From positions 1-64,000 of the forward strand of contig JAHJYA010000042.1 in assembly GCA_018826895.1 (NCBI GenBank): DNA of 64,000 bases, given 5' to 3'. Shown one piece after another: positions 41,701 through 49,949 of this stretch (within the stretch, counting starts at the first letter, position 1; every line of letters begins with the position of its first letter). Position numbers and translations under genes: made by a program. The notes beneath the pieces were generated by a model that ran no database searches, was not told the origin of the DNA, and was given only the letters and a program-made list of their open reading frames with translations. The stretch comes from Gammaproteobacteria bacterium. GTDB taxonomy: Bacteria; Pseudomonadota; Gammaproteobacteria; Pseudomonadales; Pseudomonadaceae.

Positions 41701-42390
41701 ATGTTCACCCTTGCTCACTTGAATACCCCGCCGCCCGAGTCCCTGAAAAGTCAGGTGCTACAGATGGTGGTGGATTACTTCGGCGACATCAGCCCGGTGT
41801 CGCTGACGCCCAGCAACCCGCTCTATCAGCTGTACCAATATGTGATTGGCTACGAAGTGCACCTGTATCTGCAGACCATGGACGCGGCGCTGAATACCAC
41901 CGCACAGCTGATCCTGGCGCTGGATGATCAGGACCCGTCTCAGGTACTCGGCTTCGCCCTGTACCTGCCGAGTGAGGATGACCCCGAGGCCTGCACCCTG
42001 GCTTACATGGCCGTGCAGGCCAGCCACCGCCGGCGCGGCATCGCCCGGGCCATGCTGCAGCAGATGGTCAGCAGTCGCCCCCATGCCGAACTGGCCTGCG
42101 TGGCAAGCAAGGTGCCGACCTTCGAGGCCATGGGCTTTCAAGTACTGGCGGCGCAAGGGCCACAGGTGTTGATGAACACCCGCCGCCAGCGCTCGGACGG
42201 CCTGGTGGCGGTGCAGGACCTGGCACCGATCTACCAGTCTCAGGAGGTGCGGCAGATCCACACCTACCTGCTGCAGCAGCACGGCAAGAAGGCCATGAGC
42301 GAGGCAGAGAAACAGCGCGACCGTCGTCTCGATCAGCTGACCCTGCAGGCGCAGGCACTGGTCAAAGAGCGCTTCCCGACGATCCACTGA
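41701..42390 (+). CDS. GNAT-family N-acetyltransferase
   Basis: 229 residues from MFTLAHLNTPPPESLKSQVL (ATG 41701). The acetyl-CoA binding motif is MAVQASHRRRGIARAMLQQM (R/Q-x-x-G-x-G/A) near residues 105-124, preceded by the beta-strand VLGFALYLPSEDDPEACTLA. A helical C-terminal extension of about 60 residues (KKAMSEAEKQRDRRLDQLTL) is unusual for a minimal GNAT. Substrate unknown. A decayed copy of its first 40 codons lies at 35.9 kb. Confidence 0.85.
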   Translation: MFTLAHLNTPPPESLKSQVLQMVVDYFGDISPVSLTPSNPLYQLYQYVIGYEVHLYLQTMDAALNTTAQLILALDDQDPSQVLGFALYLPSEDDPEACTLAYMAVQASHRRRGIARAMLQQMVSSRPHAELACVASKVPTFEAMGFQVLAAQGPQVLMNTRRQRSDGLVAVQDLAPIYQSQEVRQIHTYLLQQHGKKAMSEAEKQRDRRLDQLTLQAQALVKERFPTIH

Positions 42391-42399
42391 GGTCGGTAA

Positions 42400-42423
42400 G
42401 CCTGCGCGCAATCGCGCGCAGGC
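42400..42423. terminator. Hairpin between convergent GNAT and yecA-like genes
   Basis: GCCTGCGCGC (42400-42409) and GCGCGCAGGC (42414-42423), perfect 10-bp arms, loop AATC. It lies between stops at 42390 and 42430; no T-run. Confidence 0.7.
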
Positions 42424-42429
42424 GTCAGC

Positions 42430-43065
42430 TCACTGCATGCAGCACTGTTTGTGTTTCTTGCCGCTGCCGCAGGGGCACGGATCGTTGCGCCCGACCTTCG
42501 GCGCCTCGCGGCGGATCGGCTCCAGCGGCTCACGACGCGCCAGCCAGTAGGCGTGCAGTTCGATGGCGGACGCTTCGACTAGCGCCAGCGCGGTTTCGCG
42601 CTCTTCATCGCTAAAACCGGCAATCACGGCTTCGCCTTCTTCGGAACAGTGCAGGGCAATCACCGCCAGCAGTTCGGTCAGCTCGTCATCCTGCTCATCC
42701 TCGACCCAGCCAGCCAACTCGGCACCGCGCATATAGCCAAAGCACCAGGCCTCAACGATGACCTGCTCGTCTTCGTCGATCAGAAACAGCGCCTCATAGT
42801 CTTCCGGCGCGTGGCTCAGGGTTTGCGCAGCATGGTTCATCAGGTCGATGGCCAGCTGCATAAAGCGCTCAGCCTCTTTCTGGCTCTGCCAGCTCGGCTC
42901 GTGCCCCTCGCCCCAGATCGCCGGGTACCAGACACTCGGCGGAATCATTTTGGGGCCGGAGACAATCGCGGTGAGAAAGCCATCCAGCTCGCTGGCCGTG
43001 GCGATGGACTCCTCGCTGCCGTACTGGCTCAACCACTTATCGATCTGCTCAAGCTCTTGGTCCAC
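42430..43065 (-). CDS. YecA/YgfB-family protein with SEC-C zinc tail
   Basis: 211 residues starting [20 protein letters not shown]. The N-terminal helical UPF0149 (YgfB/YecA) domain (about 1-170) carries [19 protein letters not shown]. The C-terminus ends in a SEC-C motif, [18 protein letters not shown], a zinc-binding element also found on SecA, where it contacts ribosomes and SecB. Together these define YecA-type proteins, reported for E. coli as ribosome/translocation-associated. Cytoplasmic. Exact role in this organism unknown. Confidence 0.9.
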   Translation of the reverse strand: MDQELEQIDKWLSQYGSEESIATASELDGFLTAIVSGPKMIPPSVWYPAIWGEGHEPSWQSQKEAERFMQLAIDLMNHAAQTLSHAPEDYEALFLIDEDEQVIVEAWCFGYMRGAELAGWVEDEQDDELTELLAVIALHCSEEGEAVIAGFSDEERETALALVEASAIELHAYWLARREPLEPIRREAPKVGRNDPCPCGSGKKHKQCCMQ

Positions 43066-43277
43066 GTTTCACATCCTCTAGGGTCTGTTGCACAGGCGCC
43101 TATCCGGCCCCGGCGAAAAGGCGCCAAGCCTACACGATTACAGCAGCCATTCCGTAGGCGCGCCGCGCTGCTGAACGGCGTTACGCGAATGAACATCCCG
43201 ATGTCGAATCCAGACCGCTGCTCCGCCAACCGCTGCTCTATGGTGAGGACCCTTTTAGCCTTTCAGCGGAGCACCCC

Positions 43278-43625
43278 ATGGCCAACCCACCGATCACTGT
43301 CCTGCGCGACACCCAGCCAATGCCTGTCGTCGATGCCTGCAAGTGGGAGCGCATCGAAGGTGATCCGCATACCGTCAACCTCAATGCCTACACCTCCGAT
43401 GACGGCAGCAAGATCATGGGCACCTGGATCTGCACCCCCGGCAAATGGCGTGTCGAGTACGTGAAGTGGGAGTACTGCCACTTTCAGGAAGGCTACTGCA
43501 TCATCACCCCGGATGGCCTGGCGCCGATCCACCTCAAGGCCGGCGATATCTTCGTGGTCGAGCCCGGCATGAAGGGCACCTGGGAAGTCGTCGAAACCGT
43601 GCGCAAGTATTTCGTGTTCGCCTGA
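43278..43625 (+). CDS. Cupin-fold protein (EutQ-like)
   Basis: 115 residues starting MANPPITVLRDTQPMPVVDA. A single cupin barrel: GTWICTPGKWRVEYVKWEYCHFQEGYCIITPDGLAPIHLKAGD is recognisable in pieces as the (DUF861/EutQ-like) pattern with WEYCHFQEGYC and HLKAGDIFVVEPGMKGTWEV. His/Glu ligand positions are only partly conserved (H and E in CHFQEG), so metal binding is uncertain. Small stand-alone cupins of this kind are common in pseudomonads; function unknown. Confidence 0.85.
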   Translation: MANPPITVLRDTQPMPVVDACKWERIEGDPHTVNLNAYTSDDGSKIMGTWICTPGKWRVEYVKWEYCHFQEGYCIITPDGLAPIHLKAGDIFVVEPGMKGTWEVVETVRKYFVFA

Positions 43626-43721
43626 TAGGTCGCCGCGCCTGCCAGGCAGGCCCACGGCCCGACCCTGGCGGCCAACGCCTAGTGTCGCGACAAGAAGCCA
43701 ATGTCGGTCAATGACAGACTG

Positions 43722-43802
43722 CGTGGGAGGGGCCGGGCGGCGCTCCGCTGGGCGGCATCCCGCTTTAGCCGCGAACTCTTCGCGGCTAAAGCCCCTCCCA
43801 CA
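43722..43802. repeat. Nested inverted repeat, 81 bp
   Basis: Outer arms GTGGGAGGGGC (43723) and GCCCCTCCCAC (43791-43801) enclose a perfect inner hairpin CTTTAGCCGCGAA-CTC-TTCGCGGCTAAAG (43763-43791). The surrounding gap 43626-43992 holds no gene. A variant of the pseudomonad REP family. Confidence 0.8.
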
Positions 43803-43992
43803 ACAGCGAGCCTCACGCGCATCCAGTTTGCTGCGCGACAGCGCGACGTCTGGACGACGGGGCATCTCCTACAGTCAGGCTCGACCTGCAACCACGCCCT
43901 CATAAGCAGCCACTGATCCGGCAGGGTGCCGCCTCGCCTTCAGGCGGCTACAATGCACGCCTTGCCCGTGCCGCCTGATAAAAGAAACCGCC

Positions 43993-46002
43993 ATGTCCCT
44001 GCCCAAACACCACCTGGAACTGCTCAGCCCCGCCCGCGATGTGGCGATTGCCCGCGAGGCCATCCTGCATGGCGCCGATGCCATTTATATCGGCGGCCCG
44101 AGCTTCGGCGCGCGGCACAACGCCGCGAACGAGGTGAGTGAGATCGCCGGGCTGGTCGAGTTCGCCCGGCGCTACCACGCGCGGGTGTTCACCACGATCA
44201 ACACCATCCTGCATGACGATGAGCTGGAGCCGGCACGCAAGCTGATCCATCAGCTCTACGACGCGGGTGTGGATGCGCTGATCGTGCAGGATATGGGGGT
44301 AATGGAGCTGGATATTCCGCCGATCGAGCTGCATGCCAGCACCCAGACCGATATCCGCACCCTGGCGCGGGCCAAGTTTCTCGACCAGGCCGGCTTCTCC
44401 CAACTGGTACTGGCGCGCGAGCTGAACCTGCAGGAAATCCGCGCGATTGCCGACGAGACCGACGCGGCCATCGAGTTCTTTATTCACGGCGCGCTCTGCG
44501 TGGCCTTCTCCGGCCAGTGCAACATCTCCCACGCGCAGACCGGGCGCAGCGCCAACCGCGGCGACTGCTCCCAGGCCTGCCGCCTGCCCTACACCCTCAA
44601 GGATGAAAAAGGCGGGGTGATCGCCTTTGAAAAACACCTGTTGTCGATGAAGGACAACAACCAGAGCGCCAACATCCGCGCCCTGGTCGAAGCCGGCGTG
44701 CGCTCGTTCAAGATCGAGGGGCGCTACAAGGACATGGGCTACGTGAAGAACATCACTGCCTACTACCGCCAGCGCCTCGACCAGGTGCTTGAAGAGCGCC
44801 CCGACCTGGCCCGCGCCTCCAGCGGTCATACCGCGCATTTCTTCGTGCCCGACCCGGACAAGACCTTCCACCGTGGCAGCACCGATTACTTTGTCAGCGA
44901 GCGCAAGATCGACATCGGCGCCTTCGACTCGCCGACCTTCACCGGGCTGTCGGTGGGCCATGTGGAGAAGGTCGGCAAACGCGACCTGATCGCTGTCACC
45001 GATACGCCGCTGTCCAACGGCGACGGCCTCAATGTGCTGGTCAAACGCGAAGTGGTGGGCTTTCGCGCCAACATCGCCGAATTGAAGGGTGAGTTTGAGG
45101 AAGATGGCGCGCCGCGCTACCGCTACCGCGTCGAACCCAATGAGATGCCCGCTGGCCTCAGCCGCCTGCGGCCGAACCACCCGCTGAGCCGCAACCTCGA
45201 CCACAACTGGCAGCAGGCCCTGCAAAAAACCAGCGCCGAGCGCCGCATTGGCGTCAGCTGGCAGGTCGAACTGCGCGAAACCGCGCTGCAACTGACCGCC
45301 ACCAGCGAAGAAGGCATCAGCGTGCAGGTCGCCCTGCCCGGCCCCTTCGGCCCGGCCAATAAGCCGGAACAGGCGTTGGATGGCCTGCGCGACCTACTGA
45401 CCCAGCTCGGTACCACGATGTATCACGCTCAGGGCGTCACTCTAGACGCACCGCAGGCGTTCTTCGTGCCTAACTCGCAGCTCAAGGCATTACGCCGCGA
45501 GGCCATCGACCAGCTCACTGAAGCACGCGTGACGGCTCACCCCCGTGGCGGACGCAAGGCAGAGACCGACCCGGCGCCGGTGTACCCGGAGGCACACCTG
45601 TCGTTTCTGGCCAACGTCTACAACCACAAGGCCCGCGCGTTCTACCATCGCCACGGGGTGCAGTTGATCGACGCCGCCTACGAGGCCCACGAAGAGGCCG
45701 GCGAAGTGCCGGTGATGATCACCAAGCACTGCCTGCGCTTCTCCTTCAACCTGTGCCCCAAGCAGGCCAAGGGCGTGACCGGCGTGAAAACCCGCGTCGA
45801 GCCGATGCAACTGGTGCATGGCGACGAAGTGCTGACCCTCAAGTTCGACTGCAAACCTTGCGAGATGCACGTCATCGGCAAGATGAAGGGCCACATTCTC
45901 GGCCTGCCGCACCCCGGCAGCGCCGCCACCCAGGTGGTCGGTCATATCACCCCGGCCGACCTGCTCAAGACAGCACGGCAGAAGCCGGGCTACAGCCACT
46001 AA
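43993..46002 (+). CDS. rlhA: U32 peptidase-family protein, RlhA-like
   Basis: 669 residues starting MSLPKHHLELLSPARDVAIA. The U32 domain (about 1-330) has the family signature EFFIHGALCVAFSGQCNIS with the Cys set continuing in DCSQACRLPY. Four-Cys sites of this type bind an iron-sulfur cluster. The long C-terminal part (DUF3656-like) sets it apart from the shorter TrhP/UbiU members and matches E. coli YdcP/RlhA (653 residues). RlhA is required for hydroxylation of 23S rRNA C2501. Function transfer is by length and domain order. Confidence 0.8.
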   Translation: MSLPKHHLELLSPARDVAIAREAILHGADAIYIGGPSFGARHNAANEVSEIAGLVEFARRYHARVFTTINTILHDDELEPARKLIHQLYDAGVDALIVQDMGVMELDIPPIELHASTQTDIRTLARAKFLDQAGFSQLVLARELNLQEIRAIADETDAAIEFFIHGALCVAFSGQCNISHAQTGRSANRGDCSQACRLPYTLKDEKGGVIAFEKHLLSMKDNNQSANIRALVEAGVRSFKIEGRYKDMGYVKNITAYYRQRLDQVLEERPDLARASSGHTAHFFVPDPDKTFHRGSTDYFVSERKIDIGAFDSPTFTGLSVGHVEKVGKRDLIAVTDTPLSNGDGLNVLVKREVVGFRANIAELKGEFEEDGAPRYRYRVEPNEMPAGLSRLRPNHPLSRNLDHNWQQALQKTSAERRIGVSWQVELRETALQLTATSEEGISVQVALPGPFGPANKPEQALDGLRDLLTQLGTTMYHAQGVTLDAPQAFFVPNSQLKALRREAIDQLTEARVTAHPRGGRKAETDPAPVYPEAHLSFLANVYNHKARAFYHRHGVQLIDAAYEAHEEAGEVPVMITKHCLRFSFNLCPKQAKGVTGVKTRVEPMQLVHGDEVLTLKFDCKPCEMHVIGKMKGHILGLPHPGSAATQVVGHITPADLLKTARQKPGYSH

Positions 46003-46023
46003 GCGCACGCAGGTATGCGATAC

Positions 46024-46044
46024 CTGGTGCGCGCGGCGCACCAG
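46024..46044. terminator. Hairpin between convergent rlhA and DUF2938 genes
   Basis: CTGGTGCGC (46024-46032) and GCGCACCAG (46036-46044), perfect 9-bp arms with loop GCG. It sits between stops at 46002 and 46050. Confidence 0.65.
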
Positions 46045-46049
46045 TCAGC

Positions 46050-46538
46050 CTAGAACCCGGCCAACAGCGCAGCTACCAGGTACAGCCCGGCGCCGAACAG
46101 CAGGTGGGTAACCAGCGCACGTAGCCTGACTTGGCGCGGGTTCGCCGTGCGTGTGGCGGCGATGCCCATGCCGAATGCCGGCTGCATCACCAGCAGCGGT
46201 GCAGCCACCGTGAGTGCGCCGAACAGCAGAGCCGGCCAGAGTGTCGGCCGCTGCAGCCAAGGCGCCCCGACCAGCAGCAGAAACATCCCGGCGAACGCCA
46301 ATCCGGTCAGGTAGTGAAACGCCCAGCCCAACGCCCGCTCGCCTGTCACCGCTGGCGCTTTGCCAATGGCCCCATGGCGAAAACGGCCGTGACGCATGTG
46401 CCCGAGCCAACGCCCGACCAAGGCGTAATCCAGCGACGGCACGCCCAGCAGCCTGCGCCGCAGCAGCGTCCAGACGTCTATGACCAGCGTGGCGCCAGCC
46501 CCCAGAATAATCACCTGCATGATGTTCTCGACTGTCAT
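46050..46538 (-). CDS. DUF2938 membrane protein
   Basis: 162 residues starting MTVENIMQVIILGAGATLVI, with AGAGGGAGA upstream. About four membrane helices. DUF2938-type features are the N-terminal GAGATLVIDVWTLLRRRLLG and WAFHYLTGLAFAGMFLL. The family has no firm function; it is often encoded next to a MerR regulator, as here (72-bp divergent gap). Its own promoter is a predicted MerR-type promoter (46578-46608), so it is the probable target of that regulator. Confidence 0.82.
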   Translation of the reverse strand: MTVENIMQVIILGAGATLVIDVWTLLRRRLLGVPSLDYALVGRWLGHMRHGRFRHGAIGKAPAVTGERALGWAFHYLTGLAFAGMFLLLVGAPWLQRPTLWPALLFGALTVAAPLLVMQPAFGMGIAATRTANPRQVRLRALVTHLLFGAGLYLVAALLAGF

Positions 46539-46577
46539 AACGATCTCCCTCTAACCTGTCTGAAAGCCTTCTTCAGC

Positions 46578-46608
46578 AGGCTACGGGTTCAAGTCGACTT
46601 GAGGTCAA
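46578..46608 (-). promoter_or_regulatory. MerR-type promoter with 19-bp spacer
   Basis: Reading the minus strand toward the DUF2938 gene: -35 TTGACC (46603-46608), a 19-bp spacer, -10 TAGCCT (46578-46583). A perfect 14-bp palindrome TCAAGTCGACTTGA (46589-46602) fills the spacer. Extra-long spacers with a central palindrome are the hallmark of promoters activated by MerR-family proteins by DNA distortion. The palindrome also resembles the SoxR-box core CTCAAGTTAACTTGAG. It ends 8 bp before the merR-like start, so autoregulation is plausible. Confidence 0.75.
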
Positions 46609-46610
46609 GC

Positions 46611-47045
46611 ATGAAAACGCTGGATATCGGTCAGGTCGCGCGTTGGTCCGGCTTGCCGGCCTCGACGCTGCGTTATTACGAGGAAAAGGGGCTGATCCGC
46701 TCTATCGGCCGCAGCGGCCTGAAGCGGGTCTTTGCCGAGACAGTATTGCAACGCCTGGCGCTGATCGCGCTGGGGCGCACGGCAGGGTTTGCCCTGGAAG
46801 ACATCGGCGCGATGCTCAGCGCCGAAGGCGGCCCGGCCATCGACCGGCAACAACTGAGCAGCAAAGCCGATCAACTGGACCAGACCATCAAGCGCCTGTC
46901 CGCCATCCGCGACGGCCTGCGCCATGCTGCCGCCTGCCCCGCCGACAACCACCTGCACTGCGCCACTTTTCAGCGCCTGATGGCGGCAGCCGCCAAGCAG
47001 ATGGCCAAAACCAAGCCAGCCCCAACACCGCCAGACAAAGGCTGA
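46611..47045 (+). CDS. MerR-family transcriptional regulator
   Basis: 144 residues from MKTLDIGQVARWSGLPASTL (ATG 46611); the ORF is open upstream, but that overlaps the divergent gene. The MerR winged HTH is clear (STLRYYEEKGLIRSIGRSGL), followed by LIALGRTAGFALEDIGAMLS, a dimerising coiled coil (about 80-115) and a Cys/His end, CPADNHLHCATFQ. It lacks the SoxR CxxCxC cluster, so it is not SoxR; the Cys pair may sense metal or redox stress. Probably controls the divergent DUF2938 gene. Confidence 0.9.
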   Translation: MKTLDIGQVARWSGLPASTLRYYEEKGLIRSIGRSGLKRVFAETVLQRLALIALGRTAGFALEDIGAMLSAEGGPAIDRQQLSSKADQLDQTIKRLSAIRDGLRHAAACPADNHLHCATFQRLMAAAAKQMAKTKPAPTPPDKG

Positions 47046-47075
47046 CGCCTGAGGCCGCGCCATCGGCGGCCCTGG

Positions 47076-48389
47076 CTACTTCAACTGGCTGGCGAAGCGT
47101 TCTACCGCCGCCAATACCTGCTTGGCGCCCTGGCGTATTTCGACGATCACGGCACCGGCCTGGTTGGCCAGTGCCAGCCCGGCCTCGGCCTGCTCGCGAC
47201 TGCTGGCCATGTCGTTGACCGTCTTGTCGACGAGTTTCTGATTCTGCTGCACCACCCCGACGATCTCTTCGGTCGCCTGGCTAGTGCGACTCGCCAGTTG
47301 CCTGACCTCGTCGGCCACCACCGCAAAACCACGGCCCTGCTCACCTGCACGGGCTGCCTCGATGGCCGCGTTAAGTGCCAGCAGGTTGGTCTGCTGGGCG
47401 ATACCGCCAATGGTCTGGACCATGGTGTTGATCAGCAGCGACTGCTTGCCGAGCGCCTCGATACCGGCCGAAGCAGAGCCCATTTCTTCGGCAATCCGCT
47501 GCATGGTCTGCACCGTGTCGTTGACAACCTGCGCGCCATCCTGGGCGCTTAGGTCGGTCTTTTGCGAGATATCGTAGGCGATACTCGCAGCCTCATTGAC
47601 CTCCTGCTCACGGCTGACCTGATCAGTAATCACCGTGGCGAACTTGATCACCTTGTAGAGTTTGTTTTGCGTGTCATATACCGGGTTGTAGGTGGCCTCC
47701 AGCCAGACCTCGCGGCCATGGCTGTCGACGCGCCGGAAGCGGCCGGCAACGAACTCACCACGATTGAGCCGCTGCCAGAACTGCGCATACTCGGGCGTGC
47801 TGCTCTCATTGGCATAGCAGAACAGACTGTGGTGTTTGCCTTTGATACGTTCCAGGCTGTAGCCCATACCATCGAGAAACTGCTGGTTGGCTTTGAGTAC
47901 ATGCCCCTTCAAGTCGAACTCGATCACCGCCGTGGAGCGCAGCAGAGCTTTGATGAAATCCTCGTTCTCCCGCGCCTTGTCCACGGCGGGAGTGATCTCG
48001 CTACCCAGACACTGAATCTTCTCCAGGCGCCCAGACGCATCCAGCACCGGCTGCCAGCATGCCTGCAGCCAGACCATAGGGCCGTCAGCATGAATAAATC
48101 GGTAGTGATCATGTACCGACTTCCCGGCCTTCACCGCCGCCCGAAGGTTATGAAAACAGGGCAAGTCCTTTACATAGCTTGGTACGAGATCACTCATCGG
48201 CCGACCGATCAGTTGCTGACGCGCATAGCCGATAAACGCCACAAAATTGTCATTGCATTCGACAATCCGGTAGTCCGAATCGACTGACAACATAATCATT
48301 TCCGCGTCTATTCCGGCCAACATCTGGCGGAGCATCGACAGCTCGGCATCCTTGACCTGTATCTCTTTCTTCAACCGGTTACCGAACAT
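47076..48389 (-). CDS. Soluble PAS-PAS chemoreceptor (BdlA-like layout)
   Basis: 437 residues from [20 protein letters not shown] (ATG 48387-48389). No membrane segment. Two PAS domains (about 35-150, with [20 protein letters not shown], and about 160-270, with [20 protein letters not shown]) are followed by a short MCP signalling domain with the hairpin tip [20 protein letters not shown]. The layout matches cytoplasmic receptors such as Aer-type and BdlA, the biofilm-dispersal protein. PAS ligand (haem, FAD or none) cannot be told. Convergent with the merR gene. Confidence 0.88.
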   Translation of the reverse strand: MFGNRLKKEIQVKDAELSMLRQMLAGIDAEMIMLSVDSDYRIVECNDNFVAFIGYARQQLIGRPMSDLVPSYVKDLPCFHNLRAAVKAGKSVHDHYRFIHADGPMVWLQACWQPVLDASGRLEKIQCLGSEITPAVDKARENEDFIKALLRSTAVIEFDLKGHVLKANQQFLDGMGYSLERIKGKHHSLFCYANESSTPEYAQFWQRLNRGEFVAGRFRRVDSHGREVWLEATYNPVYDTQNKLYKVIKFATVITDQVSREQEVNEAASIAYDISQKTDLSAQDGAQVVNDTVQTMQRIAEEMGSASAGIEALGKQSLLINTMVQTIGGIAQQTNLLALNAAIEAARAGEQGRGFAVVADEVRQLASRTSQATEEIVGVVQQNQKLVDKTVNDMASSREQAEAGLALANQAGAVIVEIRQGAKQVLAAVERFASQLK

Positions 48390-48592
48390 CGTTCTCTCTC
48401 CACACCGCAGGTACATAGCTATCGGCTATCCGGGCTTTTTTTGCAGCCTATTTTCGCAAAAAGCCTGAAAAATCGGCCCGATGGCACTCACGCGGCGGCG
48501 GGCTTACTCGTGCCGCGGCTACGATGAAATGTCGGTGTGAGGGGCCGGTCGGCGCTTCGCTTTAGTCTCGATACTTCAGCGTTTTCAAGGTC

Positions 48593-48695
48593 TATCGCGA
48601 ATAAAGACTAGGCGCCCCCTTCGCTCCTACAGAAAGCGACAAATGATCCGTTTGACGTTTTGTGGCGAGCCGCGTTGCCGCAAACAAAACGTCAA
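48593..48695. repeat. Inverted copy of 20581 element plus 12-bp hairpin
   Basis: 48593-48641 is the reverse complement of 20581-20629 with two mismatches in 49 bp. Directly after it, TTGACGTTTTGT (48652-48663) and ACAAAACGTCAA (48684-48695) form a perfect 12-bp stem around a 20-nt GC-rich loop, close to the 3' end of the DJ-1-like gene. The gap 48390-48709 has no gene. Confidence 0.85.
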
Positions 48696-48709
48696 CAGAC
48701 CCTAGATCG

Positions 48710-49318
48710 CTAACTACCCGGCAGGTAGGCCTCGATAGCGCCGAACGCCCGTTCGACGTACTCCGCTTTCTCCCCCACCGGCGCGACGTAATGCAGTGCC
48801 TCGGTAGCGGCTTCGCGCCCGATCAGGCGCGTGATCGTCCAGGCGGCGAGATAGATCGATGCCAGGCAGCCGCCCGCCGTGGCCAGGTTGCCGCGGGCAA
48901 AGAAGGGTTGCTCGAGTACCTCGATACCGGCCTCCTGCACCCAGGGTTTGCTGGTGAGGTCGGTGCAGCCAGGAACCCCCTCGAGCAAGCCCAGCTTGGC
49001 CAGCAGCAAGGTGCCGGAGCATTGCGCGCCGATCAGTTGGCGTTGCGGCTCAAGCCGCGCCAGGGTCTGCATGATGACGGCGTCCTGGGCGATCTCGCGG
49101 GTCTTGATGCCACTACCAACCAGCACGGCATCAAAGCTTTCGATGCCGTCTAGCGACACCTGACGTTGCAACTGAACCCCATTCATCGAGGTGACCGTAG
49201 CACTCGGCGACGCCAGCGACACGCGCCAGTCCGGCTGTTTGATGCGGTTGAGAATGCCGAAGGCAATCAGCGAGTCCAGTTCGTTGAAACCGTCGAAAGT
49301 GAGGATGGCGATGTGCAT
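48710..49318 (-). CDS. DJ-1/PfpI-family protein
   Basis: 202 residues from MHIAILTFDGFNELDSLIAF; the ORF opens 33 residues earlier without family support. DJ-1/PfpI glutamine-amidotransferase-like fold: acidic residue in the FDGFNELD strand and the nucleophile Cys in IGAQCSGTLLLAKLGLL (nucleophile elbow), then a His-region TSKPWVQEAG and GGCLASIYLAAWTITRLIG. It resembles the DJ-1 half of FtrA-like or isonitrile hydratase-type proteins but has no AraC domain. Function unknown. Confidence 0.85.
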   Translation of the reverse strand: MHIAILTFDGFNELDSLIAFGILNRIKQPDWRVSLASPSATVTSMNGVQLQRQVSLDGIESFDAVLVGSGIKTREIAQDAVIMQTLARLEPQRQLIGAQCSGTLLLAKLGLLEGVPGCTDLTSKPWVQEAGIEVLEQPFFARGNLATAGGCLASIYLAAWTITRLIGREAATEALHYVAPVGEKAEYVERAFGAIEAYLPGS

Positions 49319-49423
49319 GGCAAGCTCGGCTGTAGGGTCTGCCTGCATTCTCGGTGCGGCGCGATGCAGCGGATAGACACAGTCACGCCCCGCGATAGCC
49401 ATACAGACACCTGACAACGCTCG

Positions 49424-49690
49424 TTACGGCCCCGAACGAACCGTCAAACGCACCAGCATCATGACCACCGGCCGCACGAACAGCACACAACAAAAGGCGA
49501 CCGGCATGGCCAACTGATAGGCCTTGAGTACGCGCAGCAGATAACCATCGGTCAAACCGGTGTTAGCGGCGGTGATCACCAGGCACATCAGCAATGCCAT
49601 GATGCCTGACATGAAGAACGCGAACGCCACCGGGGTGAAGTGGACGGGCAGCTTCCAGCGGTTAGATTTGGCTGGTGTCGACTCGGGCAT
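49424..49690 (-). CDS. DUF2798 small membrane protein
   Basis: 88 residues starting MPESTPAKSNRWKLPVHFTP. Two membrane helices (about 18-40 and 58-80) with the DUF2798 pattern FAFFMSGIMALLMCLVITA and VLKAYQLAMPVAFCCVLFVR. Family function unknown. It precedes the DJ-1 gene on the same strand by about 100 bp. A 259-bp gap upstream leads to the divergent chemoreceptor. Confidence 0.8.
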   Translation of the reverse strand: MPESTPAKSNRWKLPVHFTPVAFAFFMSGIMALLMCLVITAANTGLTDGYLLRVLKAYQLAMPVAFCCVLFVRPVVMMLVRLTVRSGP

Positions 49691-49949
49691 AACGGCTCCT
49701 GCGGGGCGAAAAATCAGGCGCGGACTTTAACGGCCCGACAAAGGCGGCGGTAGGGGCTGGCCGATTTTAACTCGCTCGACTTAGGGCCTTTTGCCGTTTA
49801 GTCGCAAACTATAGAAGGTAAAGAAAGCGGCTCATGATTTCCTCGTATCTGCCGACTTCCTGACCGGGTGCGAATGCATAGCCAACCTGCCGGCGTGGTC
49901 AGCTAGCCCCACCTATACTGCTGTTTCATTCTAATAAGGAATGGGCCTC

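Noticed and set aside
46611..47045. SoxR
   Set aside because: The operator is SoxR-like, but the protein lacks the C-terminal CxxCxC cluster; general MerR-family call kept.
17242..48695. CRISPR arrays
   Set aside because: The repeats are dispersed palindromes, not regularly spaced direct repeats with unique spacers.
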